The translations under genes and the position numbers were made by a program. From Parachitinimonas caeni (GTDB taxonomy: Bacteria > Pseudomonadota > Gammaproteobacteria > Burkholderiales > Chitinimonadaceae): a stretch of DNA of 64,000 nucleotides. The notes below the pieces were generated by a model. It made no database searches, was not told where the DNA came from, and saw only the letters and a list, made by a program, of their open reading frames with translations. The stretch spans positions 1-64,000 of the forward strand of contig NZ_JARRAF010000012.1 in assembly GCF_030129945.1 (NCBI RefSeq). Reading direction: 5' to 3'. Shown here piece after piece: positions 41,260 to 49,683 of this stretch; the stretch's first letter is position 1; every line of letters starts with the position of its first letter.

Positions 41260-43359
41260 ATGATCCGACGCATTCTGATCAGCCTGCTGGTTGTGGGGAT
41301 CTCACCGGCTCCGGCGCTGACATTGCAGCAGCTGGAAGCGTTGGCACGCGAGGCCGCGCCCGAGCAGCGACTGGCCGCCCTCGAAGCCGAGGCCTTGCAG
41401 CATCGGCTGGATGCCGCTCAGGCGCAGGGCAATGCCCGTCTGGTGGGTGGGGCTAGCCTGGCAGATACCCGCGAGTCGGTTTCCGAAACCGAGATACGAG
41501 ACTACCGCCGCAGCAATCTGCAGCTGGGAGTGCGCTGGTCGCTGCTGGCCGCTGCCCGCGAGCGCGAACAGGCCAGCAACACTGCCCGTACTGCCCTGCA
41601 GCAGGCCCGGCTCAACGAGCAGGAAGTGCTGCAGACCGTTTTACGCCAATTGCGCCGCGCCTATGCCGAGGTTTGGCATATTGGCGAGCGGGTGCGTCTG
41701 TCCCACCAATTTCTACAAAGCGAAACGGTGGCACAAGGCTGGTTGCGCCTGCGCATGCGGGAGCACTTGTTGCTGGAGTCGGATCGCCTGAGTTTTCAGT
41801 CGATGTTCGATCTGGCAAGGCGAGAATTGGTCAGGCATGAGGCCGCCCAGGCGGATGCGCTCGGCGTGCTGCAACGCCTGACCGGGCAGTCGTTACAGCC
41901 ATTTGTGGCGCAGCCCTTGGGCTTGCAGCACGAGTGCGTGAGTCTGGAGCAGCTGCGGGCAGAGATTTCGCAACGCCCTGCGGTGGCGCAGGCTCAGGCC
42001 GAAGTGGCCTTACGCCAGCAACGTGTGCAGGAGGCCAAAGCTTCCGGGATGGATGCAGGGGTATCGCTGGTGCAGTCGCTGAGCAGGGATATCGGCGGCC
42101 CCTCCGGGCGTTCGACCGGCGTGACCGTAGACTTCACCCTGCCGCTAGGGGATGGGCCTGTACGTCAGGCGCGGCGGGCAGCGGCATCGGCGGAACTGCA
42201 GCGCGCCCAACTGCTGCTCGATACCCGTCTTGCGGATCTGCAACGGGAGCTGACCCAGACCCATGCGACGCTGACCGTAAGGTTGCGCGACATGGTCAGC
42301 TCCCGCACGCAACTCGATGCCGCACAGGAGGCCTGGCGCATCGCTGAGCTGCGTACACATAGCCTCTACGGTGATGTGCTGGAGCGCGAATTGCAGACGC
42401 GGTATGCGTTGTATCAGGCGGCCATGGACTACAGCCGGGCCCGTCAACGCCAGGATGAAGCCGTCATCGACTGGCTGGCGCTGGCGCCAGCCGACGTGAA
42501 ATGCCCGGCGGCAACCGGGCTGCCACCGCTGCCAGACACCTTGTTTGTAGCGTTGGCGAAGGCTGTGTCGCTGCAACCGGCGCCCCAGACTTCGTCGCTT
42601 GCGCCACAGCAGACCGTGGCGACTACCGCCAGCCTGGGCTTCTTTGACTGGAATGGCCGCGCCTGGTTGCAACGCACGGCGCCTTGGTCTGCACTGCCGC
42701 CGGGAACCGGGCGCCTGTCCTTGTCGTTTACCGCAGAGCAGGTCAAACGCATGGCCGAACCCAAAAATGCCTGGGTGGTGCGGCAGATGCTGAACAATGC
42801 CCGGCAACGCGGCATACGGGTCGAGTGGTTGCTGGGTGATCCCGAGTGGGTGCAACCGGCTGGCCGCCCGGCTTTGTTGGCATTGTTGCGGCAGTTATCC
42901 GGCTTTCAGTTTGATGCGGTCAATCTGGATCTGGAACGCAGTCAACTGCCGGATGCAGCGCAGGCCGACTGGGCTGAGCAGGTCATCGACACCCTCCACG
43001 AGGTCCGGCAGACCGTGAGCTGGCCTGTCGTGCTCACGACCCATCATCGCGAATTTGCCGACAAGGTTTGGGTGCAGCGCCTGCTGGATGCTGGCCTGAG
43101 CCAGGGGGTTGCCATGATTTATGTCAGCGATCCCGAACGCGTGGTCGAGATTGCCCAGCCTTTATTGCAAGGCCCATTACCGCTAGCCATCGCGCAAAGC
43201 GTCGAGTCGGCACTGCCCGGCACGGAGAGTAGCGCCACGCAAGGTCGGCGACTCGCCCTGACTCAATGGCAGCGGCTAGCCGGGCAACTTTCCAATCAAT
43301 CAGGATTTCTCGGGGTGACGGTGCAGTCCTGGAAGCATTTCCAAGAGGCCAAGCCATGA
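41260..43359 (+). CDS. TolC-like outer-membrane protein fused to a glycosidase-like barrel
   Basis: This 699-residue protein has a signal peptide (...SPAPALT). About residues 20-430 are a TolC/OEP-type coiled-coil outer-membrane factor (repeated RLAALEAEALQHRLDAAQ-like helices). From about 460 onward it changes to an alpha/beta pattern like a TIM-barrel hydrolase, with VEWLLGDPEWVQ, FDAVNLDLERSQLP and VVLTTHHREFADK. The NLDLE segment resembles a catalytic acid strand. I know of no common family with this fusion. The HlyD-like gene overlaps by 4 bases, so the three envelope parts are made together. Confidence 0.78.
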   Translation: MIRRILISLLVVGISPAPALTLQQLEALAREAAPEQRLAALEAEALQHRLDAAQAQGNARLVGGASLADTRESVSETEIRDYRRSNLQLGVRWSLLAAAREREQASNTARTALQQARLNEQEVLQTVLRQLRRAYAEVWHIGERVRLSHQFLQSETVAQGWLRLRMREHLLLESDRLSFQSMFDLARRELVRHEAAQADALGVLQRLTGQSLQPFVAQPLGLQHECVSLEQLRAEISQRPAVAQAQAEVALRQQRVQEAKASGMDAGVSLVQSLSRDIGGPSGRSTGVTVDFTLPLGDGPVRQARRAAASAELQRAQLLLDTRLADLQRELTQTHATLTVRLRDMVSSRTQLDAAQEAWRIAELRTHSLYGDVLERELQTRYALYQAAMDYSRARQRQDEAVIDWLALAPADVKCPAATGLPPLPDTLFVALAKAVSLQPAPQTSSLAPQQTVATTASLGFFDWNGRAWLQRTAPWSALPPGTGRLSLSFTAEQVKRMAEPKNAWVVRQMLNNARQRGIRVEWLLGDPEWVQPAGRPALLALLRQLSGFQFDAVNLDLERSQLPDAAQADWAEQVIDTLHEVRQTVSWPVVLTTHHREFADKVWVQRLLDAGLSQGVAMIYVSDPERVVEIAQPLLQGPLPLAIAQSVESALPGTESSATQGRRLALTQWQRLAGQLSNQSGFLGVTVQSWKHFQEAKP

Positions 43360-44372
43360 AAATCCGTTTTGATCTCCCCCCCACCTCGTCGCAGGAGTCG
43401 AACGGCATGGCGGTTCGGTATGCTGCCGCCAAGCGGCAGGTGCCACGCTGGCGCTGGTATCTGCTGCTGGCCCTGGTGATCATGCCCCCCCTTTATCTGG
43501 CCCTGCGCTTTGTGATTGCCTACTGGTGGGAGCCCGCGCCGGCGTTTGTCACTTTGCAGGACGTGGTGGTCAAGGCCGGGGTTTCAGGCCGGATTGCCCA
43601 GATTCAGCAACCGGGCGTGCGTCTGAATGCGGGCGACCCGGTGGGCAAATTGCAGACCCTGCCGGTCGAGGCAATACCTGAGATTCCGGACAACCCGCAG
43701 CCTTCGCAGGTATCGCCTGCCCAGCTGGACGTGGCACGGGCATCGCTGGCCCTGGCCGAGCGGCAGCTCCAGCTGCGTAATCAGCATCTGGAGGCGGTAC
43801 GGCGTTTGCTGGCTGCGGGTGCTGCGACCGCAGCGGAACTGGCCAACGCCCAGGCCATGTGGTCGGGTGCCGAGGCTGATCGCATTCGCGCGGCGCGTGA
43901 CCTGGCTGACTTACGCGGGGCATCGTCGCGGCGGGTGAGCAATCTGCCCAAACCGATCAAGCCCCTGCCACCGGTGCAGCCCCCCCTGGGCGTGGCGCCA
44001 GTGAGCGGCGAGCTGTTGCGATTGTTGGTGCGGCCGGGCGAGTGGGTGACCGAGGAAACCGAAGTGGCGCTGCTGCGTGGCACGGCCGAGCCGCGCATCA
44101 TGGCCTATATCCAGCCTGCAGAAGCCCGCTATGCCAAGCTTGGCAGGGCAGCCACCCTCCGTTTTGCCGATGGCGGACAGTTGCCGGCGCATGTGGTGGC
44201 GATTGCGCCTGAGACGCAACGGCTACCTGCAGACCGAACTGCCCAGCTGATGCCACGTGGTCAGGCGATTGTCGTGACCTTGCAGCCCGACCAACCCCTA
44301 CCGTTGCGCTATCGCATTCATCAACTGCCTCTGGATGTCCGCTTCGATCAGATCTGGCCCTGGCAGCAATAA
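43356..44372 (+). CDS. HlyD-like membrane-fusion protein
   Basis: This 338-residue protein has a short cytoplasmic N-terminus, one transmembrane helix (WRWYLLLALVIMPPLYLALRF split about 40-65), a biotinyl-lipoyl-like half (VVKAGVSGRIAQIQQPGVRLNAGDPV), a coiled coil (about 130-185) and a beta-barrel end. It would link the inner-membrane synthase to the TolC-like protein, as Alg44/HlyD proteins do. It is the last gene of the operon and is followed by a terminator. Confidence 0.83.
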   Translation: MKIRFDLPPTSSQESNGMAVRYAAAKRQVPRWRWYLLLALVIMPPLYLALRFVIAYWWEPAPAFVTLQDVVVKAGVSGRIAQIQQPGVRLNAGDPVGKLQTLPVEAIPEIPDNPQPSQVSPAQLDVARASLALAERQLQLRNQHLEAVRRLLAAGAATAAELANAQAMWSGAEADRIRAARDLADLRGASSRRVSNLPKPIKPLPPVQPPLGVAPVSGELLRLLVRPGEWVTEETEVALLRGTAEPRIMAYIQPAEARYAKLGRAATLRFADGGQLPAHVVAIAPETQRLPADRTAQLMPRGQAIVVTLQPDQPLPLRYRIHQLPLDVRFDQIWPWQQ

Positions 44373-44413
44373 GTTCAACAATTTCATTTCAAATTTCATT
44401 AGTCCGAACTAAC

Positions 44414-44443
44414 AAAGCCCGGCCATGATGGCGCCGGGCTTTT
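44414..44443 (+). terminator. terminator of the exopolysaccharide operon
   Basis: AAAGCCCGGC pairs with GCCGGGCTTTT over a 9-base loop, 41 bases after the HlyD-like stop codon. Confidence 0.8.
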
Positions 44444-44467
44444 GCATGGGCTGACACACCAGCGTCA

Positions 44468-44743
44468 TCAGCGTGGTTTGGGGGGCTGTTCGCCGCCTGC
44501 CGGGCCGGGCATGGCATCGGACACCGCCACCAGCTGGCATTTGGCCGAGATTTTTTCTCCGCGTGGGGTGGCGATCTGCACCACGGCGCCAGCAGCCTTG
44601 CCACGACAGGCGTCCAGCGCTTCCCGTGGCGGTGGTGGGGGCGGACGATCGCAGCCTTCACGCGGCCCTTGTGGTGTACCAGCCGTGGCAATGGTGAAGC
44701 TGCTGGCCAAGGTCAGAGCGAGTAATCGTAGAAAGAAGTGCAT
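44468..44743 (-). CDS. small secreted cysteine-containing protein
   Basis: This 91-residue protein has a Sec signal (MHFFLRLLALTLASSFTIATA). The mature part has a Cys, six prolines in a row, then EALDACRGKAAGAVVQI and ISAKCQLVA. AGGAGA precedes the chosen ATG at 44743. Small exported proteins with this ACxGK...C pattern occur widely with no known function. Confidence 0.65.
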   Translation of the reverse strand: MHFFLRLLALTLASSFTIATAGTPQGPREGCDRPPPPPPREALDACRGKAAGAVVQIATPRGEKISAKCQLVAVSDAMPGPAGGEQPPKPR

Positions 44744-44872
44744 GATGAATCTCCTGTCTGGTTGGGTTTGGGTAAGGGCCGATTGGCTATCCACTGAGCA
44801 CCACTTTACGCCCTAACTGTGGATCAATTCGGGAGAGCGGCAACGGATTGTTGTGCGGAATGGCTTGGCGTA

Positions 44873-45421
44873 ATGCGGCCACTGCCGCAAGATGAACCCA
44901 AGCTTATTTATGGAGAGATGGAGAGGCTTGTGTTACCTAAACGTCCGATGATGTTGTATGTGTCGCTAGGCTTGGTGATGCTCACCACGCTGTTGGGGGC
45001 GGTTTGCCACTATTTTTATCTAGAGGCGATGTTCGCACGTAGTCCAGGGTCTGCCGGCTTGATGGAGGGCCTGGGCAAGCTGGGCATTGCCGCAATGGCC
45101 TTCGGCGGTGGCGGCTTCTGGCTGAGCGTAACCGGGGTTTTCTGCTGGTTGGCCTGGACAGGCCGGAACTGGGCCCGCATCACCATCCTGATATTCATGG
45201 GGATGATTGTGATGGCTGGCGGGCCGATGAAGATCCTGATGGCGTTTGCATTGGATCGTCATGCATTGATGGGGGCCTATCTGGTGGTGTGGCTGCTAGA
45301 AATGGTGGCCTTTGCCTGTCTGTTGCTCCCGGCATGCAATCGTTGGTATCGCGAGGTCAAACAGGCTGCCGCGCAGGTGGGTTCTGACGCAAAGGCTGAT
45401 TCCCAATCGGAACCCGTCTAG
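44873..45421 (+). CDS. four-helix membrane protein of unknown function
   Basis: This protein of about 182 residues has four hydrophobic segments (MMLYVSLGLVMLTTLLGA; LGIAAMAFGGGGFWLS; ITILIFMGMIVMAG; YLVVWLLEMVAFACLLLP). I do not recognise a family. The start is uncertain: 44873 is used here; an ATG at 44918 (MERLVL) is also possible. Its TAG stop (45419-45421) is the left terminal CTAG of a MITE. Confidence 0.6.
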   Translation: MRPLPQDEPKLIYGEMERLVLPKRPMMLYVSLGLVMLTTLLGAVCHYFYLEAMFARSPGSAGLMEGLGKLGIAAMAFGGGGFWLSVTGVFCWLAWTGRNWARITILIFMGMIVMAGGPMKILMAFALDRHALMGAYLVVWLLEMVAFACLLLPACNRWYREVKQAAAQVGSDAKADSQSEPV

Positions 45422-45730
45422 GTTCTGTTGACGTAAGGTTTACAGTCGCGCCGGGCCGAGTTTTGGGGCGGGTCTATACCCGCAAGGGGTAGGCCGTGGA
45501 TGGTAAGGGGCTAAAGCCCCAACCACCACGCACGGCAGGGTAAGCGCGGTTTAGCGAGCTAAATAAGCGAACCCTAACGACGCCCCGCCCCGCAGGGTTT
45601 CACCGGAAAATGGCCCGGCCCTGTGTTGCAGAACGCTTGCATAGAATGACTATGCGGCGCGCGCTGCGCTTTGTTCCAGGCCGTTTTCCGGTGAAACGTG
45701 ATCTGCAAACCTTAGGTCAACAGAACCTAG
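45418..45730. repeat. complete composite MITE-like element (313 bp)
   Basis: It runs from CTAGGTTCTGTTGACGTAAGG to CCTTAGGTCAACAGAACCTAG. It joins both half-modules of the family: a right-type half with GGGGCTAAAGCCCC and TTTAGCGAGCTAAA hairpins, and a left-type half with GCATAGAATGACTATGC and GCCGTTTTCCGG. Both terminal CTAGs act as stop codons, for the membrane protein on the left and for baeR on the right. No open frame codes for a transposase. Confidence 0.88.
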
Positions 45731-46410
45731 ACCTCAAAGCGGTAGCCAACGCCGTAAACCGAATGAATGACTTCCCGTTCCGGCAGGTGTTCTGCAATCT
45801 TGCGGCGCAGATTTTTTACATGGGTATCGACCACGCGGTCGAATACATCTGAAGCGTCGGTATACGCCAGCTCGATAAGCTGGGCGCGGGAAAACACCCG
45901 GCCCGGCTGGCTGACCAGATACCGCAGCAGCTGGAATTCACGCGGCGTCAGATCCAGCAGATTGCCGGCACAGGCAATGCGCTGGCTGGATTCGTTGACG
46001 GTGAACAAGGCTGACTCGATCTGCCCGCTGGCTGGGGCGGGCCGGCTGCGCTTGAGCAAGGCATGCACCCTGGCGACCAGTTCGCGAGGGCTGAAGGGCT
46101 TGCACAGGTAGTCGTCTGCACCCACCTCGAACCCCAACAATCGGTCGATCTCTTCAACCCGCGCCGTCACCATGATGACCGGCAGGCTGGAAAATGCCCG
46201 CAATTCCCGGCAGATGGCGACACCGTCTTTTCCTGGCAGCATCAAATCCAGTACCAGCAAGTCCGGGGCGGCCTCGTGAATGGCGGGTAGTACCGCCTCG
46301 CCGTGGTCGATGTGCCGGGTTTGGTAGCCCGCCTGATTCAGATAGGCCAGCATGACTTCAGCAATGCGCGGTTCGTCTTCGACCAGCAGGATGGAGGCTT
46401 GGTGGGGCAT
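45727..46410 (-). CDS. baeR: BaeR-like response regulator
   Basis: This 227-residue OmpR-family regulator has a receiver domain (residues 5-120) with phospho-acceptor Asp in LVLDLMLPG and the Thr/Lys conserved as MVTAR and CKPFSP. A winged-helix domain follows (LDLTPREFQLLRYL, VVDTHVKNLRRKI, VYGVGYRF). The VGADDYLCKPFSPRELVARV stretch closely resembles BaeR. It is cotranscribed after... the kinase gene upstream on the same strand (43-base gap). The stop codon comes from the MITE. Confidence 0.85.
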   Translation of the reverse strand: MPHQASILLVEDEPRIAEVMLAYLNQAGYQTRHIDHGEAVLPAIHEAAPDLLVLDLMLPGKDGVAICRELRAFSSLPVIMVTARVEEIDRLLGFEVGADDYLCKPFSPRELVARVHALLKRSRPAPASGQIESALFTVNESSQRIACAGNLLDLTPREFQLLRYLVSQPGRVFSRAQLIELAYTDASDVFDRVVDTHVKNLRRKIAEHLPEREVIHSVYGVGYRFEV

Positions 46411-46453
46411 GGTGGGGGATGTCCTGTTCTGAGTGGTTCTTAGGCAATTGCCA

Positions 46454-48118
46454 TTATTCGTGTAATTGGGGCAGCCTGACGACCACACGCAGTCCGCCTA
46501 ATGGCGAGGCTTCCGCGTGGACGCTGCCGCGGTGGGCTTCGACCAATGCCTTGACGATGGCAAGCCCCAGACCGCTGCCGCCCGACTCGCGCTGGCGTGA
46601 GCCTTCTACCCGGAAAAAACGATCGAACAGCTTATCCAGTGCGGCCGGGGGCACGCCGGGCGGAGAGTCGTCCACAGCGATTTCGACCCAACCGCCATCG
46701 GCGCGTGCCGACAGCCGGACTTCGCCACCGACATCGGTATACCGGGCCGAGTTTGCCAGCAAATTACCAATGACCCGTGCCAGACGCAGGCGGTCGCCCT
46801 TGATCTGACTGCTGACAGGGGCTTGGTTATCCTGGCTGAAACGCAGATCCATCTTGCGAAAGCGGGCATCGAAACTGTTCGTGGCGGTTTCGATGATCTC
46901 TGCCACAGCAATCGGCTCCATCCGATATTGCAGCTCGCCCAGATCGGCACGGGCCAGCTCGTGCAGGTCATCCACCAAGCCGTTCAACTCGCTGATGGCG
47001 CCCAGCAAGACTTTATAAGACTCGGGCGAACTTGGCATGACCCCATCAGACATCGCTTCGATCCGCGCCTGCAGAATAGCCAGTGGCGTGCGTAGCTCGT
47101 GCGAAGTGTCGGCAACCCACTGCCGACGCGAATGCTCATGCGCCTTCAGGGTGCGGGCCATGGCATTGAAGGCATGGGCCACCTGACCGATTTCGTCGCG
47201 CCGGTTTTCTGCCAGCTGTACCTCGAAGTCGCCTTTGGCCAATTGCCGGCTGGCATCGGCCAGTGCAGCGATCGGCTTTTTAACATGGCGTGCCAGAAGC
47301 AGGGCAGCCCCGGCTGATGCCAGCAAGGCTGCCAGCGCGATGCCGAACAGATTGCGGCTCTGGCTGCTGATGAAGGCCACGCTCAGCTCGTTGTGGTCGT
47401 CGATCTGCGGTTGCAAGGCCATATAGCCGATGAGGCGGCTGGGGCTGGAGGCATCAGGCTGCCATTGCAACGGCTCTCTCGGGCCATTGAGTGCCTTCGG
47501 GTTGCCGGTGATCAGGCTGCCATCGACATCCAGTACCGCCAGTCGGCGCAATAATCCCAGCCGGTCTGGCGGCGGGGGGCGGGTGCCGGGGGGCGGTGGA
47601 CGGTCGCGCCCTTCGAAGTCCGGGCCCTGACGATCGGGCGGTGGACGATCCGGCCGCCCGTCACCGGGGCCATCAAAGGGTGGCGGTGGCCGGTCGCGCC
47701 TCGCATTGCCTGGGCCATCGGGAGGAGGCGGGCGGCCATCATGGTAGGGGGTCTGCCAGTCTCCCAGATTGTCGGCCGTTGGCCGGGACCTGGCGTTTTG
47801 AGGGGGCGGTGGCGGGGGCATGTCGTCTTGCGCATCATTCCGCGTGGTGTTCTGTTCAGCCAGCTGGCGACGTACCCGGCCCATCATTTTGACCAGCGCA
47901 TCCGGATCATCACGCAGGAACTGCCAGCTCTGGTGATCAGCGTAAGCCTGCTTCAACGTGTCGGCCACAATGCCGAGCCGACCCAGTTCAACTCGCGTGA
48001 CGTACAGGTCGAAGCCATGACCCAGGCTGATACGGGTGGCAATGGCCATGGTGATGACCAGCGCAATCGAGGTCGTGACCAGTGCGGCGAAGAATGTATG
48101 AGAAATCGAGCGGAACAT
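46454..48118 (-). CDS. baeS: BaeS-like sensor kinase with proline-rich periplasmic insert
   Basis: This 554-residue sensor kinase has two transmembrane helices (about 10-32 and 258-278) enclosing a periplasmic domain, then HAMP, the His340 box (TSHELRTPLAI) and an ATPase with DRFFRVEGSR and GSGLGLAIVKAL. The HELRTPLAI...DGV spacing is BaeS-like. Residues about 100-188 are an unusual run of Pro/Gly/Arg/Asp repeats (PPPPPP, RPPPPDGPG, RDRPPPP), absent from E. coli BaeS. BaeSR senses envelope stress and induces efflux; the signal here is unknown. Confidence 0.85.
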   Translation of the reverse strand: MFRSISHTFFAALVTTSIALVITMAIATRISLGHGFDLYVTRVELGRLGIVADTLKQAYADHQSWQFLRDDPDALVKMMGRVRRQLAEQNTTRNDAQDDMPPPPPPQNARSRPTADNLGDWQTPYHDGRPPPPDGPGNARRDRPPPPFDGPGDGRPDRPPPDRQGPDFEGRDRPPPPGTRPPPPDRLGLLRRLAVLDVDGSLITGNPKALNGPREPLQWQPDASSPSRLIGYMALQPQIDDHNELSVAFISSQSRNLFGIALAALLASAGAALLLARHVKKPIAALADASRQLAKGDFEVQLAENRRDEIGQVAHAFNAMARTLKAHEHSRRQWVADTSHELRTPLAILQARIEAMSDGVMPSSPESYKVLLGAISELNGLVDDLHELARADLGELQYRMEPIAVAEIIETATNSFDARFRKMDLRFSQDNQAPVSSQIKGDRLRLARVIGNLLANSARYTDVGGEVRLSARADGGWVEIAVDDSPPGVPPAALDKLFDRFFRVEGSRQRESGGSGLGLAIVKALVEAHRGSVHAEASPLGGLRVVVRLPQLHE

Positions 48119-48210
48119 GGGTGGCTTCCGGCAGTGCCGTGTGGCGGGCTCCTGTTGTCAGAAGCCCGGATCAATCGAGTAGGCTGCAGAGCTTGCCATT
48201 CATGGTGCTC

Positions 48211-48229
48211 TTCAGCCAACAGAGCCTAG
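48211..48229. repeat. solo MITE end
   Basis: CAGCCAACAGAGCCTAG is a right-end remnant. Its CTAG supplies the stop codon (48226-48228) of the YHYH gene on the minus strand. Confidence 0.65.
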
Positions 48230-49515
48230 CGAATCCGGCTTACCTTGCGACTGACGCTGCTACCGTCAATCTGTGCAGAGACTGTCGCGCTGCTGGTTGA
48301 ATCGAACTGCATGGTGGCGCTCCCGGCGACCGTACTGCGGGCATTGGCCGGATTGAATACGCTGCTGCCGGTACCACCGGCAAAGCGGTAGACCGTGCCG
48401 GAGAGGGTAGTGCTGCTGCTCCAGCGGGCATCAAAGACCCCATACCAGGCCGGGCTGCCTGCCCCGTCGTAGCCCAGGAAGAACATCAGACTGCTGCTGT
48501 TGTCCTGATAGAACGATACGCCCCAGGTCGGGTTGCTGCTGTCTATCCATAAGCCACTGTAGTTGGCAGTCGGGCTGGTTGTGCCGGTGCCTGTGCCAGA
48601 ACCAGTGCCGCCTGTACTGCTGCCGGCTTTGCCGCGCAAACAGCCAATGGTGTAGGGGTACTCCCAGGTGGCATGGTAGTGGTACATCACCACGTTTTTA
48701 CCATCCCAGTCGATTTCATGGGTATGGCCGTGGCATTCGTCCAGATCGGCATTGGTCAGGGTCTCGCCATTCTGGCCGTAGTGCCCATATATGCCGAAGC
48801 CGTCGATGGCATAGCCCAGCAATGGCGAATGGCCGCCACTTGGCTTGTCTTCCAGGCAGGTGGTGATGCTGTGATAGTGATAGGCGCCGCTACGTTCGGG
48901 GTGTCCCTGACAGCTATCCTGCAATTCGTAGGCCACCGCATCGCGACCGCCGGCATCCAGGGCGTTGAAGACATAGGAGCCAGACAGTAGAACGCCAATC
49001 GGGCCCATGTTCAGACAGGCCGGTGTGGCCGAGGCTTCGGGGTTGAGTGTGAGGTTGTAACTGAGATTCTGGCTGCTGATCCGGTTGGGATTGCGGTCAT
49101 ACTGATAAGCGTCGTCGGTTGTCGCGACCGGGTAAGTCCCGGTGGGGTGGCTGGGCAGATCGTTGCCAATAATCTTGCGCACGCCGTTGCTCACGCTGAG
49201 GGTGAACTGGCTAGGCCAGCTGACAGCGCCATCAATGATCGGTTTGGCGTTGAGATTATAAGTACCGTCACCATTTATCCATTTGCCGGTAGCAAACGCG
49301 CCACCGCCATTGAACTGGGTCTGACATGAGTACACCGCCCCGCGCTGCGGCGAGGTCGTGACTTTGTTGCCAATTGGCAGGCGGGTCAGATCAACTCCCG
49401 CTGCAGCAGCATGCTCGGTAGCGCCATGTGCGTGGGCTGCAGAAGTGGCGAGGGCGGCGATCAGGCTGGTGATCAGACTCACAATCAAGGGGCGCTTGAA
49501 GTCAGGGTGGTTCAT
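48226..49515 (-). CDS. secreted YHYH-domain protein
   Basis: This 429-residue protein has a signal peptide (to about residue 28). A YHYH domain follows, with two copies of the motif: YHYHSITTC and YHYHATWEYPYTIGCLRG. After a Gly/Thr/Ser linker (about residues 315-330) comes a beta-rich C-terminal domain of about 100 residues (WGVSFYQDNSSSLMFFLGYD, AWYGVFDARW). YHYH proteins are periplasmic or surface proteins of unknown reaction. The linker and end domain may bind sugars or anchor the protein. The stop codon is formed by a MITE end. Confidence 0.82.
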   Translation of the reverse strand: MNHPDFKRPLIVSLITSLIAALATSAAHAHGATEHAAAAGVDLTRLPIGNKVTTSPQRGAVYSCQTQFNGGGAFATGKWINGDGTYNLNAKPIIDGAVSWPSQFTLSVSNGVRKIIGNDLPSHPTGTYPVATTDDAYQYDRNPNRISSQNLSYNLTLNPEASATPACLNMGPIGVLLSGSYVFNALDAGGRDAVAYELQDSCQGHPERSGAYHYHSITTCLEDKPSGGHSPLLGYAIDGFGIYGHYGQNGETLTNADLDECHGHTHEIDWDGKNVVMYHYHATWEYPYTIGCLRGKAGSSTGGTGSGTGTGTTSPTANYSGLWIDSSNPTWGVSFYQDNSSSLMFFLGYDGAGSPAWYGVFDARWSSSTTLSGTVYRFAGGTGSSVFNPANARSTVAGSATMQFDSTSSATVSAQIDGSSVSRKVSRIR

Positions 49516-49683
49516 GGCGGTCTCCGGTGTGTTGGGGGGATGTCGCCATCTTTCTCCGTAAATGTGGCTCAATTATGGGGAGCACCGCTAACACGCTATT
49601 TTGCAAACTATTTTTGAGCAGTCTGCCCTGATCTTGCCGGGCAGATTCTTGATCTTTGCCACACTTGCCCGAGCAGATTTGCC

